Positions 43,654 through 51,254 of a DNA stretch of 64,000 nt are shown here, piece by piece. The position numbers and the translations under genes were made by a program. Below the pieces are notes generated by a model. That model saw nothing but the letters and a program-made list of their open reading frames with translations, had not been told where the DNA came from and made no database searches. The first letter of the stretch is position 1, and each line of letters starts with the position of its first letter. Origin of the DNA: AV40 sp963817335. GTDB lineage: Bacteria; Verrucomicrobiota; Verrucomicrobiia; Chthoniobacterales; UBA10450. Where the stretch lies: assembly GCA_963817335.1 (NCBI GenBank), contig CAWFNX010000005.1, forward strand, positions 682,001 to 746,000, written 5' to 3'.

Positions 43654-45390
43654 GTGAATCAGACTGCCAGCCAGTCCGTTGTCGATCTTTTGTTGGCCAG
43701 CGGTGTCTCTTCGCCCGAGGAGGCAGCCCAGCTCGCCCAGAACATGAACGGTGGTTCGTGGACTGCGCAGGTTTTGGACTCGGGCAAAGTTGACGAGCAA
43801 AAGTTTCTCGGCGTAATCGGAGATTTCTTCCGCGTGCCGGTGATCTCGATCGACCCAAAAAAAATCGATCGCCAAACCTTGTCGATCCTGCCGAGCCGTT
43901 TCGTCTTTCAACATCACATTCTGCCGGTCGAAGTGAAGGACAATTCGGTGGTGCTGGCCACCTATGACCTGTTCAACTCGTTAGGCCGGCAACTGGCCGG
44001 TCAGCTTTTGAAAAAACCGGCCGAATGGGTGCTGGTGCCCCGAGCGCAATTGCTCCGCGCGATGAAATCGCTCTACGGCGTCGGCGCCGAAACGTTCGAT
44101 GAGATTCTCAAGAGCAAACGCGATTTCGAGATTTTGCAGGAAGGAGAGATCGCCACCGATATCAACGCAGACGATCCCGAGGCGTCGGTTGTCAAATTCG
44201 TGAACCAGATTATTCGCGAGGCGATTGTTGAACGCGCGACGGACATTCACGTCGAGCCGCTGGAGAACGACATTCGTATTCGTTACCGGATCGACGGTAT
44301 TTTGCACGAAGTCGCGGTGCCACCTCAATTACGCCTGCTTCACTCCGCGATCATTTCGCGCTTGAAAGTCATGTCGCACATGGACATCGCCGAGCGGCGT
44401 TTGCCGCAGGACGGCCGCATGAATTTGCAGGCGACCGGCTCCGAGATCGACGTGCGGGTTTCGACAATTCCGACAGTGAACGGCGAGTCGATCAGTTTGC
44501 GTCTGCTCAGCCGGGGCGGCCAACAGTTCGGATTTTCCCGACTCGATCTGGGCAAGAAGCAGGAGAAAACGATTCGCCATCTGCTCACCCAACCGAACGG
44601 AATCATTTTGCTCACCGGCCCCACCGGCTGCGGAAAATCGACATCGTTGTATTGTTTTTTGAGCACGATCAATTCGGTATCGCGCCGCATCATCACGATC
44701 GAAGAACCGGTCGAATACAAATTGCCCGGTGTTCTGCAGATGGACGTGAAGCCGGAGATCGATTTCACGTTTGCCAAAGGGCTCCGCCACATTTTGCGAC
44801 AGGATCCGAATATTGTGATGGTGGGAGAAATTCGCGACGTCGAGACCGCGGACATCGCGATCCGCGCGGCCATGACCGGTCACCTTGTCTTCAGCACGCT
44901 TCACACGAACGATGCGGTGGGCGGCATCACCCGTTTGCTGGACATGGACGTCGAACCGTTCCTGCTGGCGTCGGTTGTGAAATCGTTTATCGCCCAACGA
45001 TTGGTGCGGACGGTCTGCCCGGAATGCGTCGAGAAAGTGGATTATCCGGCCGATTATCTCGCCGAGATCGGTTTTCCCGTGAAAGAACTCGGCACCGAAT
45101 TCATGCGGGGCAAGGGTTGCGAACATTGCCGGCAGACAGGTTACCAGGGCCGGGCTGCGATTTATGAGGTTTGTCTGGTCACCGAGCCGCTCCGGAAGTT
45201 GATCATGAAGAAAAAGGACGGCGGCGAACTGAAGCAATGCGCCATTTCCGAAGGCATGGAAACTTTGCGCCAGGACGGGTGGCGCCGCGTCGCTAGCGGC
45301 AGCACCACCATCGAAGAAGTCGTCCGCGTTACTCAGACCGATGAAGTGATGGCGGAAACGACCGAAGAGACCGAGCCAGTCACGCGCTAA
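43654..45390 (+). CDS. gspE: GspE/PilB-type secretion ATPase
   Basis: A 578-residue hexameric ATPase for type II secretion or pilus assembly. GTG start at 43654. The N-terminal T2SSE_N domain covers about residues 1-150. The core has 'ATDIHVEPLENDIRIRYRID', Walker A 'GPTGCGKSTSLYCFLSTIN' (about residue 322), the Asp box, and 'GEIRDVETADIAIRAAMTGH' plus 'FSTLHTNDAVGGITRLLDM'. A tetra-Cys zinc module reads CPEC ... CEHC. gspF and pseudopilin genes are not in the window, so whether it serves pili or secretion is open. Confidence 0.95.
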   Translation: MNQTASQSVVDLLLASGVSSPEEAAQLAQNMNGGSWTAQVLDSGKVDEQKFLGVIGDFFRVPVISIDPKKIDRQTLSILPSRFVFQHHILPVEVKDNSVVLATYDLFNSLGRQLAGQLLKKPAEWVLVPRAQLLRAMKSLYGVGAETFDEILKSKRDFEILQEGEIATDINADDPEASVVKFVNQIIREAIVERATDIHVEPLENDIRIRYRIDGILHEVAVPPQLRLLHSAIISRLKVMSHMDIAERRLPQDGRMNLQATGSEIDVRVSTIPTVNGESISLRLLSRGGQQFGFSRLDLGKKQEKTIRHLLTQPNGIILLTGPTGCGKSTSLYCFLSTINSVSRRIITIEEPVEYKLPGVLQMDVKPEIDFTFAKGLRHILRQDPNIVMVGEIRDVETADIAIRAAMTGHLVFSTLHTNDAVGGITRLLDMDVEPFLLASVVKSFIAQRLVRTVCPECVEKVDYPADYLAEIGFPVKELGTEFMRGKGCEHCRQTGYQGRAAIYEVCLVTEPLRKLIMKKKDGGELKQCAISEGMETLRQDGWRRVASGSTTIEEVVRVTQTDEVMAETTEETEPVTR

Positions 45391-45430
45391 TCGGCATTTT
45401 GCCAAGCGGCGCTTCGCGCCGCGTTACTGG

Positions 45431-45482
45431 CAGAGGCGGTTCACCGAACCGCCATGGCGATTGAGGTCAATCGCCGCTACCT
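45431..45482. repeat. Cloverleaf palindrome, copy 4 (after gspE)
   Basis: Inner hairpins GGCGGTTC-ACC-GAACCGCC (45435-45453) and GGCGATTG-AGGT-CAATCGCC (45456-45475), with a decayed outer stem (CAG/CTG). This is close to the reverse complement of copy 3 at 32800-32856. Just upstream, GCGGCGC-TTC-GCGCCGC (45406-45422) may be the gspE terminator. Confidence 0.85.
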
Positions 45483-45577
45483 GAATGGTTGCAACGGTAA
45501 ACGGCGCACGGCGCCGTCCGCAGCTTTCGGTGCGCGACGCCTACTCGTGTCGCCTTCATTTCGTGCGCTGTGATCCA

Positions 45578-45630
45578 AGCATGCAAAGCGGTGCGAGTAG
45601 GCACCGCACTCCAAAAGCGCTGCGCATGCT
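45578..45630. repeat. Palindrome overlapping the rpe stop codon
   Basis: Outer stem AGCATGC (45578-45584) with GCATGCT (45624-45630) and an inner hairpin GCGGTGC-GAGTAG-GCACCGC (45588-45607). The rpe TAG (45631-45629) overlaps the right outer arm. The 45483-45577 stretch holds further short GC-rich palindromes but no gene. Confidence 0.75.
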
Positions 45631-46324
45631 ACGTTTCGCCGCGCAATTCGCGTATCGCCTTCGCGTAATCGTCGGCGTGGAAAATTGAAGTGCCGGCGAC
45701 GAGAACGTTCGCGCCATTCTCAATTGAAACTCGTGCAGTCTCCAGCTTGATCCCGCCGTCGACTTCGATGTCGATCTCGCCACGGGACGAGTCCGTCCGA
45801 CTGGCGGACCCGCGATCGCGCGACCTGTTCCATTCGGCGACGCGTTTCACTTTCGGCATTTGATCGGCCCGAAACGGTTGGCCGCCAAATCCAGGATGAA
45901 CGGTCATGATCAGCAGCAGGTCGATCATTTCGAGAAACGGCACCACGAGTTCGAAATCTGTTTCCGGGTTCAAGGTTAATCCGGCACGACATTTCGCATC
46001 GCGGATCTGTCGCAAAGTTTTTCCAACGTCATGTTTCGCTTCCGATTCAACGTGGACCGTAATTGAGTTGGCGCCGGCATCGACAAATCGCGGCACATAA
46101 TGATCGGCGTGTTCGATCATCAGATGCACATCCAGCGGCAGTTTGGTCTGTTTGCGCACAAACCCAACGATGGCCGGGCCGAACGAAATGTTGTCGACAA
46201 AATGGCCGTCCATGATGTCGCAGTGGATCCAGTCGGCGCCGGCTTGCTCGACTTTGTGGATTTCCTCGCCCAGGCGGGAAAAGTCAGCGGCCAGAATCGA
46301 GGGTGCGACCAGGACCTTGGGCAT
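45629..46324 (-). CDS. rpe: Ribulose-phosphate 3-epimerase
   Basis: A 231-residue TIM-barrel enzyme interconverting ribulose-5-phosphate and xylulose-5-phosphate. It opens MPKVLVAPSILAADFSRLGE and shows 'GADWIHCDIMDGHFVDNISF', 'KLPLDVHLMIEHADHYV', 'LLIMTVHPGFGGQPF' and 'IDIEVDGGIKLETARV'. Just before the last block there is an Arg/Ser-rich segment (RDRGSASRTDSSRGE) encoded by a double hairpin, about ten residues longer than expected. Divergent from mreB. Confidence 0.95.
   Translation of the reverse strand: MPKVLVAPSILAADFSRLGEEIHKVEQAGADWIHCDIMDGHFVDNISFGPAIVGFVRKQTKLPLDVHLMIEHADHYVPRFVDAGANSITVHVESEAKHDVGKTLRQIRDAKCRAGLTLNPETDFELVVPFLEMIDLLLIMTVHPGFGGQPFRADQMPKVKRVAEWNRSRDRGSASRTDSSRGEIDIEVDGGIKLETARVSIENGANVLVAGTSIFHADDYAKAIRELRGET
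45785..45809. repeat. In-frame double hairpin inside rpe
   Basis: GGAC-GA-GTCC (45785-45794) followed directly by GTCCG-ACTGG-CGGAC (45795-45809). It codes for part of an Arg/Ser-rich loop that lengthens the enzyme without breaking the frame. Confidence 0.55.
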
Positions 46325-46345
46325 GGCTCTATATATATTAAGAGC

Positions 46346-46375
46346 TTGACGACGCGAGCCGCCGTTTCATGTTAC
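46346..46375 (+). promoter_or_regulatory. Candidate promoter of mreB
   Basis: TTGACG (46346-46351), an 18-base spacer and TGTTAC (46370-46375), 88 bases before the mreB ATG. The -35 is good and the -10 weak. A GCTCT...AGAGC palindrome (46326-46345) separates it from the rpe start. Confidence 0.35.
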
Positions 46376-46463
46376 CGCGTTTCAGCCGGTTAGAATCGCG
46401 CTCCGAGGCGCACCCTTTTGCAGCGAAGATTAGCGTTTCCGAGCGCGCTGAAACAACAAATTC

Positions 46464-47501
46464 ATGTTCAACGGACTTTTCGGTTTTCTCTCGAACGACA
46501 TCGGTATTGATCTCGGTACCGCGAACACTCTCGTTTACGTCAAAGATCAGGGCATTGTTCTGCGCGAACCGTCAGTCGTAGCCGTACAAGCTGGCACCAA
46601 TAAAGTGCTGGCCGTCGGCGACGAAGCAAAGCGCATGTTGGGACGAACTCCTTCAAACATTGTCGCGGTTCGACCATTGAAGGACGGCGTGATCGCGGAC
46701 TTCGAAGTGACCGAAGCAATGTTGCGTCACTTCATTACGAAGGTGCACAACCGCCGGGTGAAAGCGCGGCCGCGGGTCGTGATCGCGGTTCCTTCTGGAA
46801 TTACGGAAGTCGAAAAGCGCGCGGTGCGTGAATCAGCAACCCACGCGGGAGCGCGCGAAGTTTATTTGATCGAAGAACCGATGGCGGCGGCGATCGGAGT
46901 TGGGCTGCCGGTTCAGGATCCAGCCGGCAACATGATTATCGATATCGGCGGCGGCACGACCGAAGTCGCGCTGATTTCGCTTTCAGGAATTGTGTTCAGC
47001 CGAAGCGTGCGGGTGGCGGGTGACGAACTCGATGAAGCGATCGTCCAATACATGAAGCGCGCCTACAATTTGATGGTCGGCGAGCGCACGGCCGAGGAAA
47101 TCAAAATCAAGATTGGCTCGGCTTACCCGAGCGAGAAAGAAACCAGCGTCGAAGTGAAGGGCCGTGATCTGGTGGCGGGATTACCCAAGACGTTGATGAT
47201 CACGTCGCAGGAAGTCCGGGAAGCGCTTCTGGAACCGATCTCGACGATTGTCGATTCGGTCCGGATCACTTTGGAACGTTGTCCGCCCGAGCTTTCAGCT
47301 GACTTGGTCGATCGCGGTCTGGTTTTGGCGGGAGGCGGCGCGTTGCTGCGCGGGTTCGATAAACTTTTGAGCGAGGAAACTGGTTTGCCTGTCCATGTTG
47401 CGGAAGATCCGTTGAGCGCGGTGGCCGAAGGCACTGGCAAATGTCTGAATGAACTTAAATTTTTGCGTCAAGTGGCTGCGGCAGATCGCCAGTGGCGCTG
47501 A
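46464..47501 (+). CDS. mreB: Rod-shape-determining actin homolog MreB
   Basis: A 345-residue bacterial actin (E. coli 347) that guides lateral wall synthesis. It begins MFNGLFGFLSNDIGIDLGTA (phosphate-1 loop 'DIGIDLGTANTLVY') and has 'KPLKDGVIADF'-type text ('VRPLKDGVIADFEVTEAMLR'), 'VIAVPSGITEVEKRAVRESA', 'MIIDIGGGTTEVALISL' (phosphate 2), and 'LVLAGGGALLRGFDKLLSEE' (adenosine motif). First gene of the mreB-mreC-mreD-mrdA-rng run. Confidence 0.98.
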   Translation: MFNGLFGFLSNDIGIDLGTANTLVYVKDQGIVLREPSVVAVQAGTNKVLAVGDEAKRMLGRTPSNIVAVRPLKDGVIADFEVTEAMLRHFITKVHNRRVKARPRVVIAVPSGITEVEKRAVRESATHAGAREVYLIEEPMAAAIGVGLPVQDPAGNMIIDIGGGTTEVALISLSGIVFSRSVRVAGDELDEAIVQYMKRAYNLMVGERTAEEIKIKIGSAYPSEKETSVEVKGRDLVAGLPKTLMITSQEVREALLEPISTIVDSVRITLERCPPELSADLVDRGLVLAGGGALLRGFDKLLSEETGLPVHVAEDPLSAVAEGTGKCLNELKFLRQVAAADRQWR

Positions 47502-47505
47502 CAAC

Positions 47506-47589
47506 AGCGGAAACCGGAAAGCGGAAACCGGAAAGCCTTTTGATTCGCGGATAGCTCTCTTCTATCCGCTATCCGGTATCCGGTATCCG
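47506..47589. repeat. Tandem-unit hairpin E9 between mreB and mreC
   Basis: The left arm 47506-47535 is an array of GCGGAAACCGGAAA units. The right arm 47562-47589 is built of CCGCTATCCGGTATCC units. The arms are complementary except for regular A/T changes. It fills almost the whole 96-base gap inside the mre run. Confidence 0.75.
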
Positions 47590-47597
47590 AAATTGGC

Positions 47598-48401
47598 ATG
47601 AGCCGAACGAGCATCGTAGCGCTACTTATCTTTGGCGCCATTCTCGGTTACTTTCTGAGTTTCGGCGCGGACACGACACGGAAATTTCAGGCCAGCGTTT
47701 ATCAATTGCTTGCGCCGTTTTTCACCACGGGCTCCGGTCTCCAAAAACAAATCACCTCCGTGCGCACCGGATTGAAGTCGCTTGATGAATTGGAAAAGGA
47801 GAATTCCGCGCTGCGGGTCGACAATCGCCAGTTGCGCGCCACTAATTCCGCGCTCCGCGATGTCGAACACGAAGTGAACCGGTTGCGCCACGCGCTGAAT
47901 TATCGGGAGCGCTCGGTATTCAAATTGATCCCGGCGGAAATTGTCACGCGCGACGCGTCGACCTGGTGGCATACCGTCACGATCAATCGCGGCAAGGAAG
48001 ATCACATCGAAACCGATATGCCGGTTGTAACCGACGAAGGCCTGGTCGGGAAAACCACCACGGTCAGCAACACCATCGCGGTGGTGCTCCTGGTCACGGA
48101 TGAAAATTGCAAAGTCGCCTCGTCGGTCGAAGGCACGAGGGAGCAGGGGATTGTGTCGGGGGAACGTGTTTCAGGCGGTCTGGCCCCGTTGCTTGATCTG
48201 AATTTCTTGACCAAACAAGCCAACCTGCAGCCGGGACAAAAAGCCTACACTTCCGGAGTAGGCGGAGTTTTTCCTTCGGGACTGCTCATCGGGACGGTAA
48301 AAAGTTTTAAGGTTCGCGAACTGGATGGTCAGGCGAAACTCTCGCCGGCGGTCGATCTGTCGCATTTGGAAGACGTATTCGTGGTCACCGGACGAAAATG
48401 A
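47598..48401 (+). CDS. mreC: Rod-shape-determining protein MreC
   Basis: A 267-residue membrane-anchored scaffold (E. coli 367). One N-terminal helix (SIVALLIFGAILGYFLSFG) is followed by a coiled coil (about residues 50-90, 'DELEKENSALRVDNRQLRAT') and the beta-rich MreC core with 'LIPAEIVTRDASTWWHTVTI', 'MPVVTDEGLVGKTTTVSNT' and 'SGVGGVFPSGLLIGTVKSF'. The stop overlaps the mreD start (ATGA). Confidence 0.94.
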   Translation: MSRTSIVALLIFGAILGYFLSFGADTTRKFQASVYQLLAPFFTTGSGLQKQITSVRTGLKSLDELEKENSALRVDNRQLRATNSALRDVEHEVNRLRHALNYRERSVFKLIPAEIVTRDASTWWHTVTINRGKEDHIETDMPVVTDEGLVGKTTTVSNTIAVVLLVTDENCKVASSVEGTREQGIVSGERVSGGLAPLLDLNFLTKQANLQPGQKAYTSGVGGVFPSGLLIGTVKSFKVRELDGQAKLSPAVDLSHLEDVFVVTGRK

Positions 48402-48937
48402 TTTTCTTTGTCATACTGCTGGTGCTGCTGGTGATCGCGCAGATTGCGGAATTTTTCATTCCGCCGCTGGATTGGATGTATCACGCCCATATTTACATCG
48501 CGCCGGTGATTGTATTTTACGGGGCGATGGCGCTGCCGTTTCCGTTGATGCTGGCGCTGGCGCTGTTCGCCGGCGTGTTACTCGACGCCCTGACCGTGCA
48601 GGTCCTCGGCACCAAAGTTGAAATATCTCTCGGCTCATCGATACTCATTTACGCTGTGCTCGCGGGAATTATGCATGGCTTAAGGCCTTTGTTTATTCGC
48701 GGCCGCTGGGAAGTCCATTGCGTGCTGACCGGCCTCTGCACCTCTGCAGTTATTTTGGCGCAATACCTGATGATCACGTTTCGGCGCGGCACGTTCCTGT
48801 TCACGCGGGAAGTGTGGTGGCAAATTGGCGGCCCGGGGCTAATGGCCATGCTGATGGCGCCGGTGATTTTTTGGATTTTGAACTGGGTGGCGCGGGTGAC
48901 GCGTTATCCCTATTTACCGGAAAGGACTTTTGAATGA
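48398..48937 (+). CDS. mreD: MreD-like membrane protein
   Basis: A 179-residue integral membrane protein with about five hydrophobic segments (for instance 'IFFVILLVLLVIAQIAEFF', 'PLMLALALFAGVLLDAL'). Sequence is poorly conserved in this family; the call rests on size, topology and four-base overlaps with mreC upstream and mrdA downstream. Confidence 0.8.
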   Translation: MIFFVILLVLLVIAQIAEFFIPPLDWMYHAHIYIAPVIVFYGAMALPFPLMLALALFAGVLLDALTVQVLGTKVEISLGSSILIYAVLAGIMHGLRPLFIRGRWEVHCVLTGLCTSAVILAQYLMITFRRGTFLFTREVWWQIGGPGLMAMLMAPVIFWILNWVARVTRYPYLPERTFE

Positions 48938-51174
48938 ATCGGCGTCGATTAACTCCGCGATTGCGGATCCAATTTGTCGGCCTGTTAATGTTGCTCGGGA
49001 TGGGCGCGCTCGGCCTGCGGCTATGGTGGATTCAGGTAGCGCACGGAGCGGAATGGACTGCCCAGATTCGCGGCAGTTCACAGGCCACCGTTCGAATTCC
49101 TTCGGTCCGCGGCGAAATCAAGGATCGCAACGGACTGACCTTGGTCCAAAACCGCGCCAGCTACGAAGTGGACTTTTATCTGCCGGAAATGGTGAAGGGG
49201 TATCGCGAGCGCTTCGGTTCGCCTCCGTTGGCCGAACATCGGGCCATTATCAGTGGCATGCCCAAGGACGTGAAGGAGCCGGACATCATTAAAATCGTCA
49301 ATGACGGAATCGTTCCGCGTCTGGAAGATCTCGATCTGGCGCGCGATTACAATTCCAAACAACTCGAGCGGCATTATCGAAACGACACTGAAGTGCCGTA
49401 TTCCTACATCAAGGACATCGATTTTCCGACGATGGCCAAGTTCTCCGAGCACGACGTCGGGCTTCCGGGAGTCGACATCGCGATCAAACCGGTGCGCTCC
49501 TACGTTTACGGTGCGCTTGCGTCGCACATTTTGGGCTATGTCGGCGCGCCAGACGATACCAACCAGGATGAAGCGCGCAAGTTCACGTTTTACCAGGGCG
49601 ACGTGGAAGGAAAATCGAATATCGAAAGATCGATGGACGAATATCTGCGGGGCAAGCCGGGCGTGCGTTATCTTCGTCGAAACGCAAAGGGATCGATCGA
49701 CGGCGTCCTGAGGGAAGATCCACCAAAGCAAGGCGCGAACGTTTTCCTGACAATCGACGCGAGAATTCAGGCGATTACCGATGAAGCATTGCGGGCCGTC
49801 GCCCGAGCCGGCGCGGTGGTGGTTGATCCAAACAATGGAAACATTTTGGCAATGGCTTCCGTCCCGTCGTTCGACCCGAACGCTTTTATCCCAAGTATCA
49901 AGGCGAAGGATTGGCAAGCGCTGCGAAAGGACCCGGCCGACCCATTGGTGAATCGCGCAATCAGTGGGCTCCCACCGGGCTCAACCTTCAAGCTCATCAC
50001 GGCGCTGGCGGGATTGCGCAAAGGTCTAACGAACAATAAATATAATTGCGGTGGCGGCGTAAGTTACGGCGACCACTTCTTTCAATGCTGGGTGGCGTCA
50101 AAACATTATACCCACGGGACGATCGGGCTTGCTGACGCGATCAAGGTTTCGTGCGATTCGTTTTTCTATCAGTACGGCAACGCCGCGGGGATCCAGTCGA
50201 TTGATACGATCGGCAAAATGTTGGGGATTGGGGAGGAATCGGGGCTACAATTGAGTAGCGAGCAGACTGGCAATATGCCGGGACCCGAGTGGATGCAGAT
50301 TCATCATCCGCAGGAGCGCTGGTCATCCGCCCAGACGGCGAACGTTTCGATTGGTCAGGGCTATACTCTCGTGTCGCCATTGCAGCTGGCGATGGCCTAC
50401 GTCGCGGTGGCCAATGGCGGCACCTGTTATTACCCGCGTTTGGTCGACAAGGTACTTAATCAGGACGGCACACCGGTTCTTAATGAACAAGGGAAGCCGG
50501 TAAGTTTCGCGCCACGGGTCCGGTCTGATCTTCGGCGTGAAGTTACCCCGGACCAGATCGATATCGTCCGAAAGGGTTTGTGGAAGGTCGTGAACGAAGA
50601 TGGCGGCACCGGCGGACGCGCGCGACTGAAGAATGTTGTCGTTGCTGGCAAAACCGGAACGGCGCAGGCGACCGAACGCGGACATGAAGAAAATGTTGCG
50701 TGGTTTGCTTGTTACGCGCCATACGAGAGCCCGAAATATGTCGTGATTGTCATGGTGCAGGGCGCTTCAGGGCATGGCGGCGAGGTCGCTGGACCGATTG
50801 CAACCCGGATTTTGGAACGCACCGTGGCAATGGACGAAGGCAACTTCGACATGCAGGTCGCGTGGGAGGCTCCCGCGCATCACGAAAATCCTTTTCAGTT
50901 GGTCAAGTCGGTAGAGTTCAAAGGCTCGAATGTTGGTGGCGGCGATGATGAAGAAGACGCGGGTACCTCCAGCACAGACGTGCAGATGGCCAGTGACAAT
51001 TCCGCGCCGGATGTCGAACAGGAGCCGGATGCTCAGGGGCAAGTTTCCAAACGTCCGCGGGTCGCCCGTGCCGTTGCGGCGCCCACCCCGCGACCACTTA
51101 ACTTTTTCGAAAGACTTTTTGGTTCGAAACGGCCGGCTCCGCAGCCGACCCCCGTTCCACGCCGTCGTTTTTAG
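48934..51174 (+). CDS. mrdA: Penicillin-binding protein 2 (elongation transpeptidase)
   Basis: A 746-residue class B PBP (E. coli PBP2 633). The N-terminal helix is 'IQFVGLLMLLGMGALGLRLW'; the dimerisation domain includes 'VRIPSVRGEIKDRNGLTLVQ' and 'GLPGVDIAIKPVRSYVYG'. The transpeptidase domain has SxxK in 'GLPPGSTFKLITALAG' (Ser near 350), SxN-equivalent 'VSCDSFFYQYG' (near 405) and KTG in 'VVAGKTGTAQAT' (near 572). A C-terminal extension of about 110 residues, acidic then basic and Pro-rich (PTPRPLNFFERLFGSKRPAP), is unusual. The partner rodA is not in this cluster. Confidence 0.94.
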   Translation: MNRRRLTPRLRIQFVGLLMLLGMGALGLRLWWIQVAHGAEWTAQIRGSSQATVRIPSVRGEIKDRNGLTLVQNRASYEVDFYLPEMVKGYRERFGSPPLAEHRAIISGMPKDVKEPDIIKIVNDGIVPRLEDLDLARDYNSKQLERHYRNDTEVPYSYIKDIDFPTMAKFSEHDVGLPGVDIAIKPVRSYVYGALASHILGYVGAPDDTNQDEARKFTFYQGDVEGKSNIERSMDEYLRGKPGVRYLRRNAKGSIDGVLREDPPKQGANVFLTIDARIQAITDEALRAVARAGAVVVDPNNGNILAMASVPSFDPNAFIPSIKAKDWQALRKDPADPLVNRAISGLPPGSTFKLITALAGLRKGLTNNKYNCGGGVSYGDHFFQCWVASKHYTHGTIGLADAIKVSCDSFFYQYGNAAGIQSIDTIGKMLGIGEESGLQLSSEQTGNMPGPEWMQIHHPQERWSSAQTANVSIGQGYTLVSPLQLAMAYVAVANGGTCYYPRLVDKVLNQDGTPVLNEQGKPVSFAPRVRSDLRREVTPDQIDIVRKGLWKVVNEDGGTGGRARLKNVVVAGKTGTAQATERGHEENVAWFACYAPYESPKYVVIVMVQGASGHGGEVAGPIATRILERTVAMDEGNFDMQVAWEAPAHHENPFQLVKSVEFKGSNVGGGDDEEDAGTSSTDVQMASDNSAPDVEQEPDAQGQVSKRPRVARAVAAPTPRPLNFFERLFGSKRPAPQPTPVPRRRF

Positions 51175-51254
51175 CAAATCAATGTCGATCTAACGAGCAA
51201 TGAACAGTTTCTTGACGATGCTTCCGCTCGCGATCGCGCAACCTTTGGAGATTT

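Noticed and set aside
44329..45405. 358-codon minus-strand frame opposite gspE
   Set aside because: Antisense to the Walker A and tetra-Cys parts of a certain ATPase gene; no own motifs.
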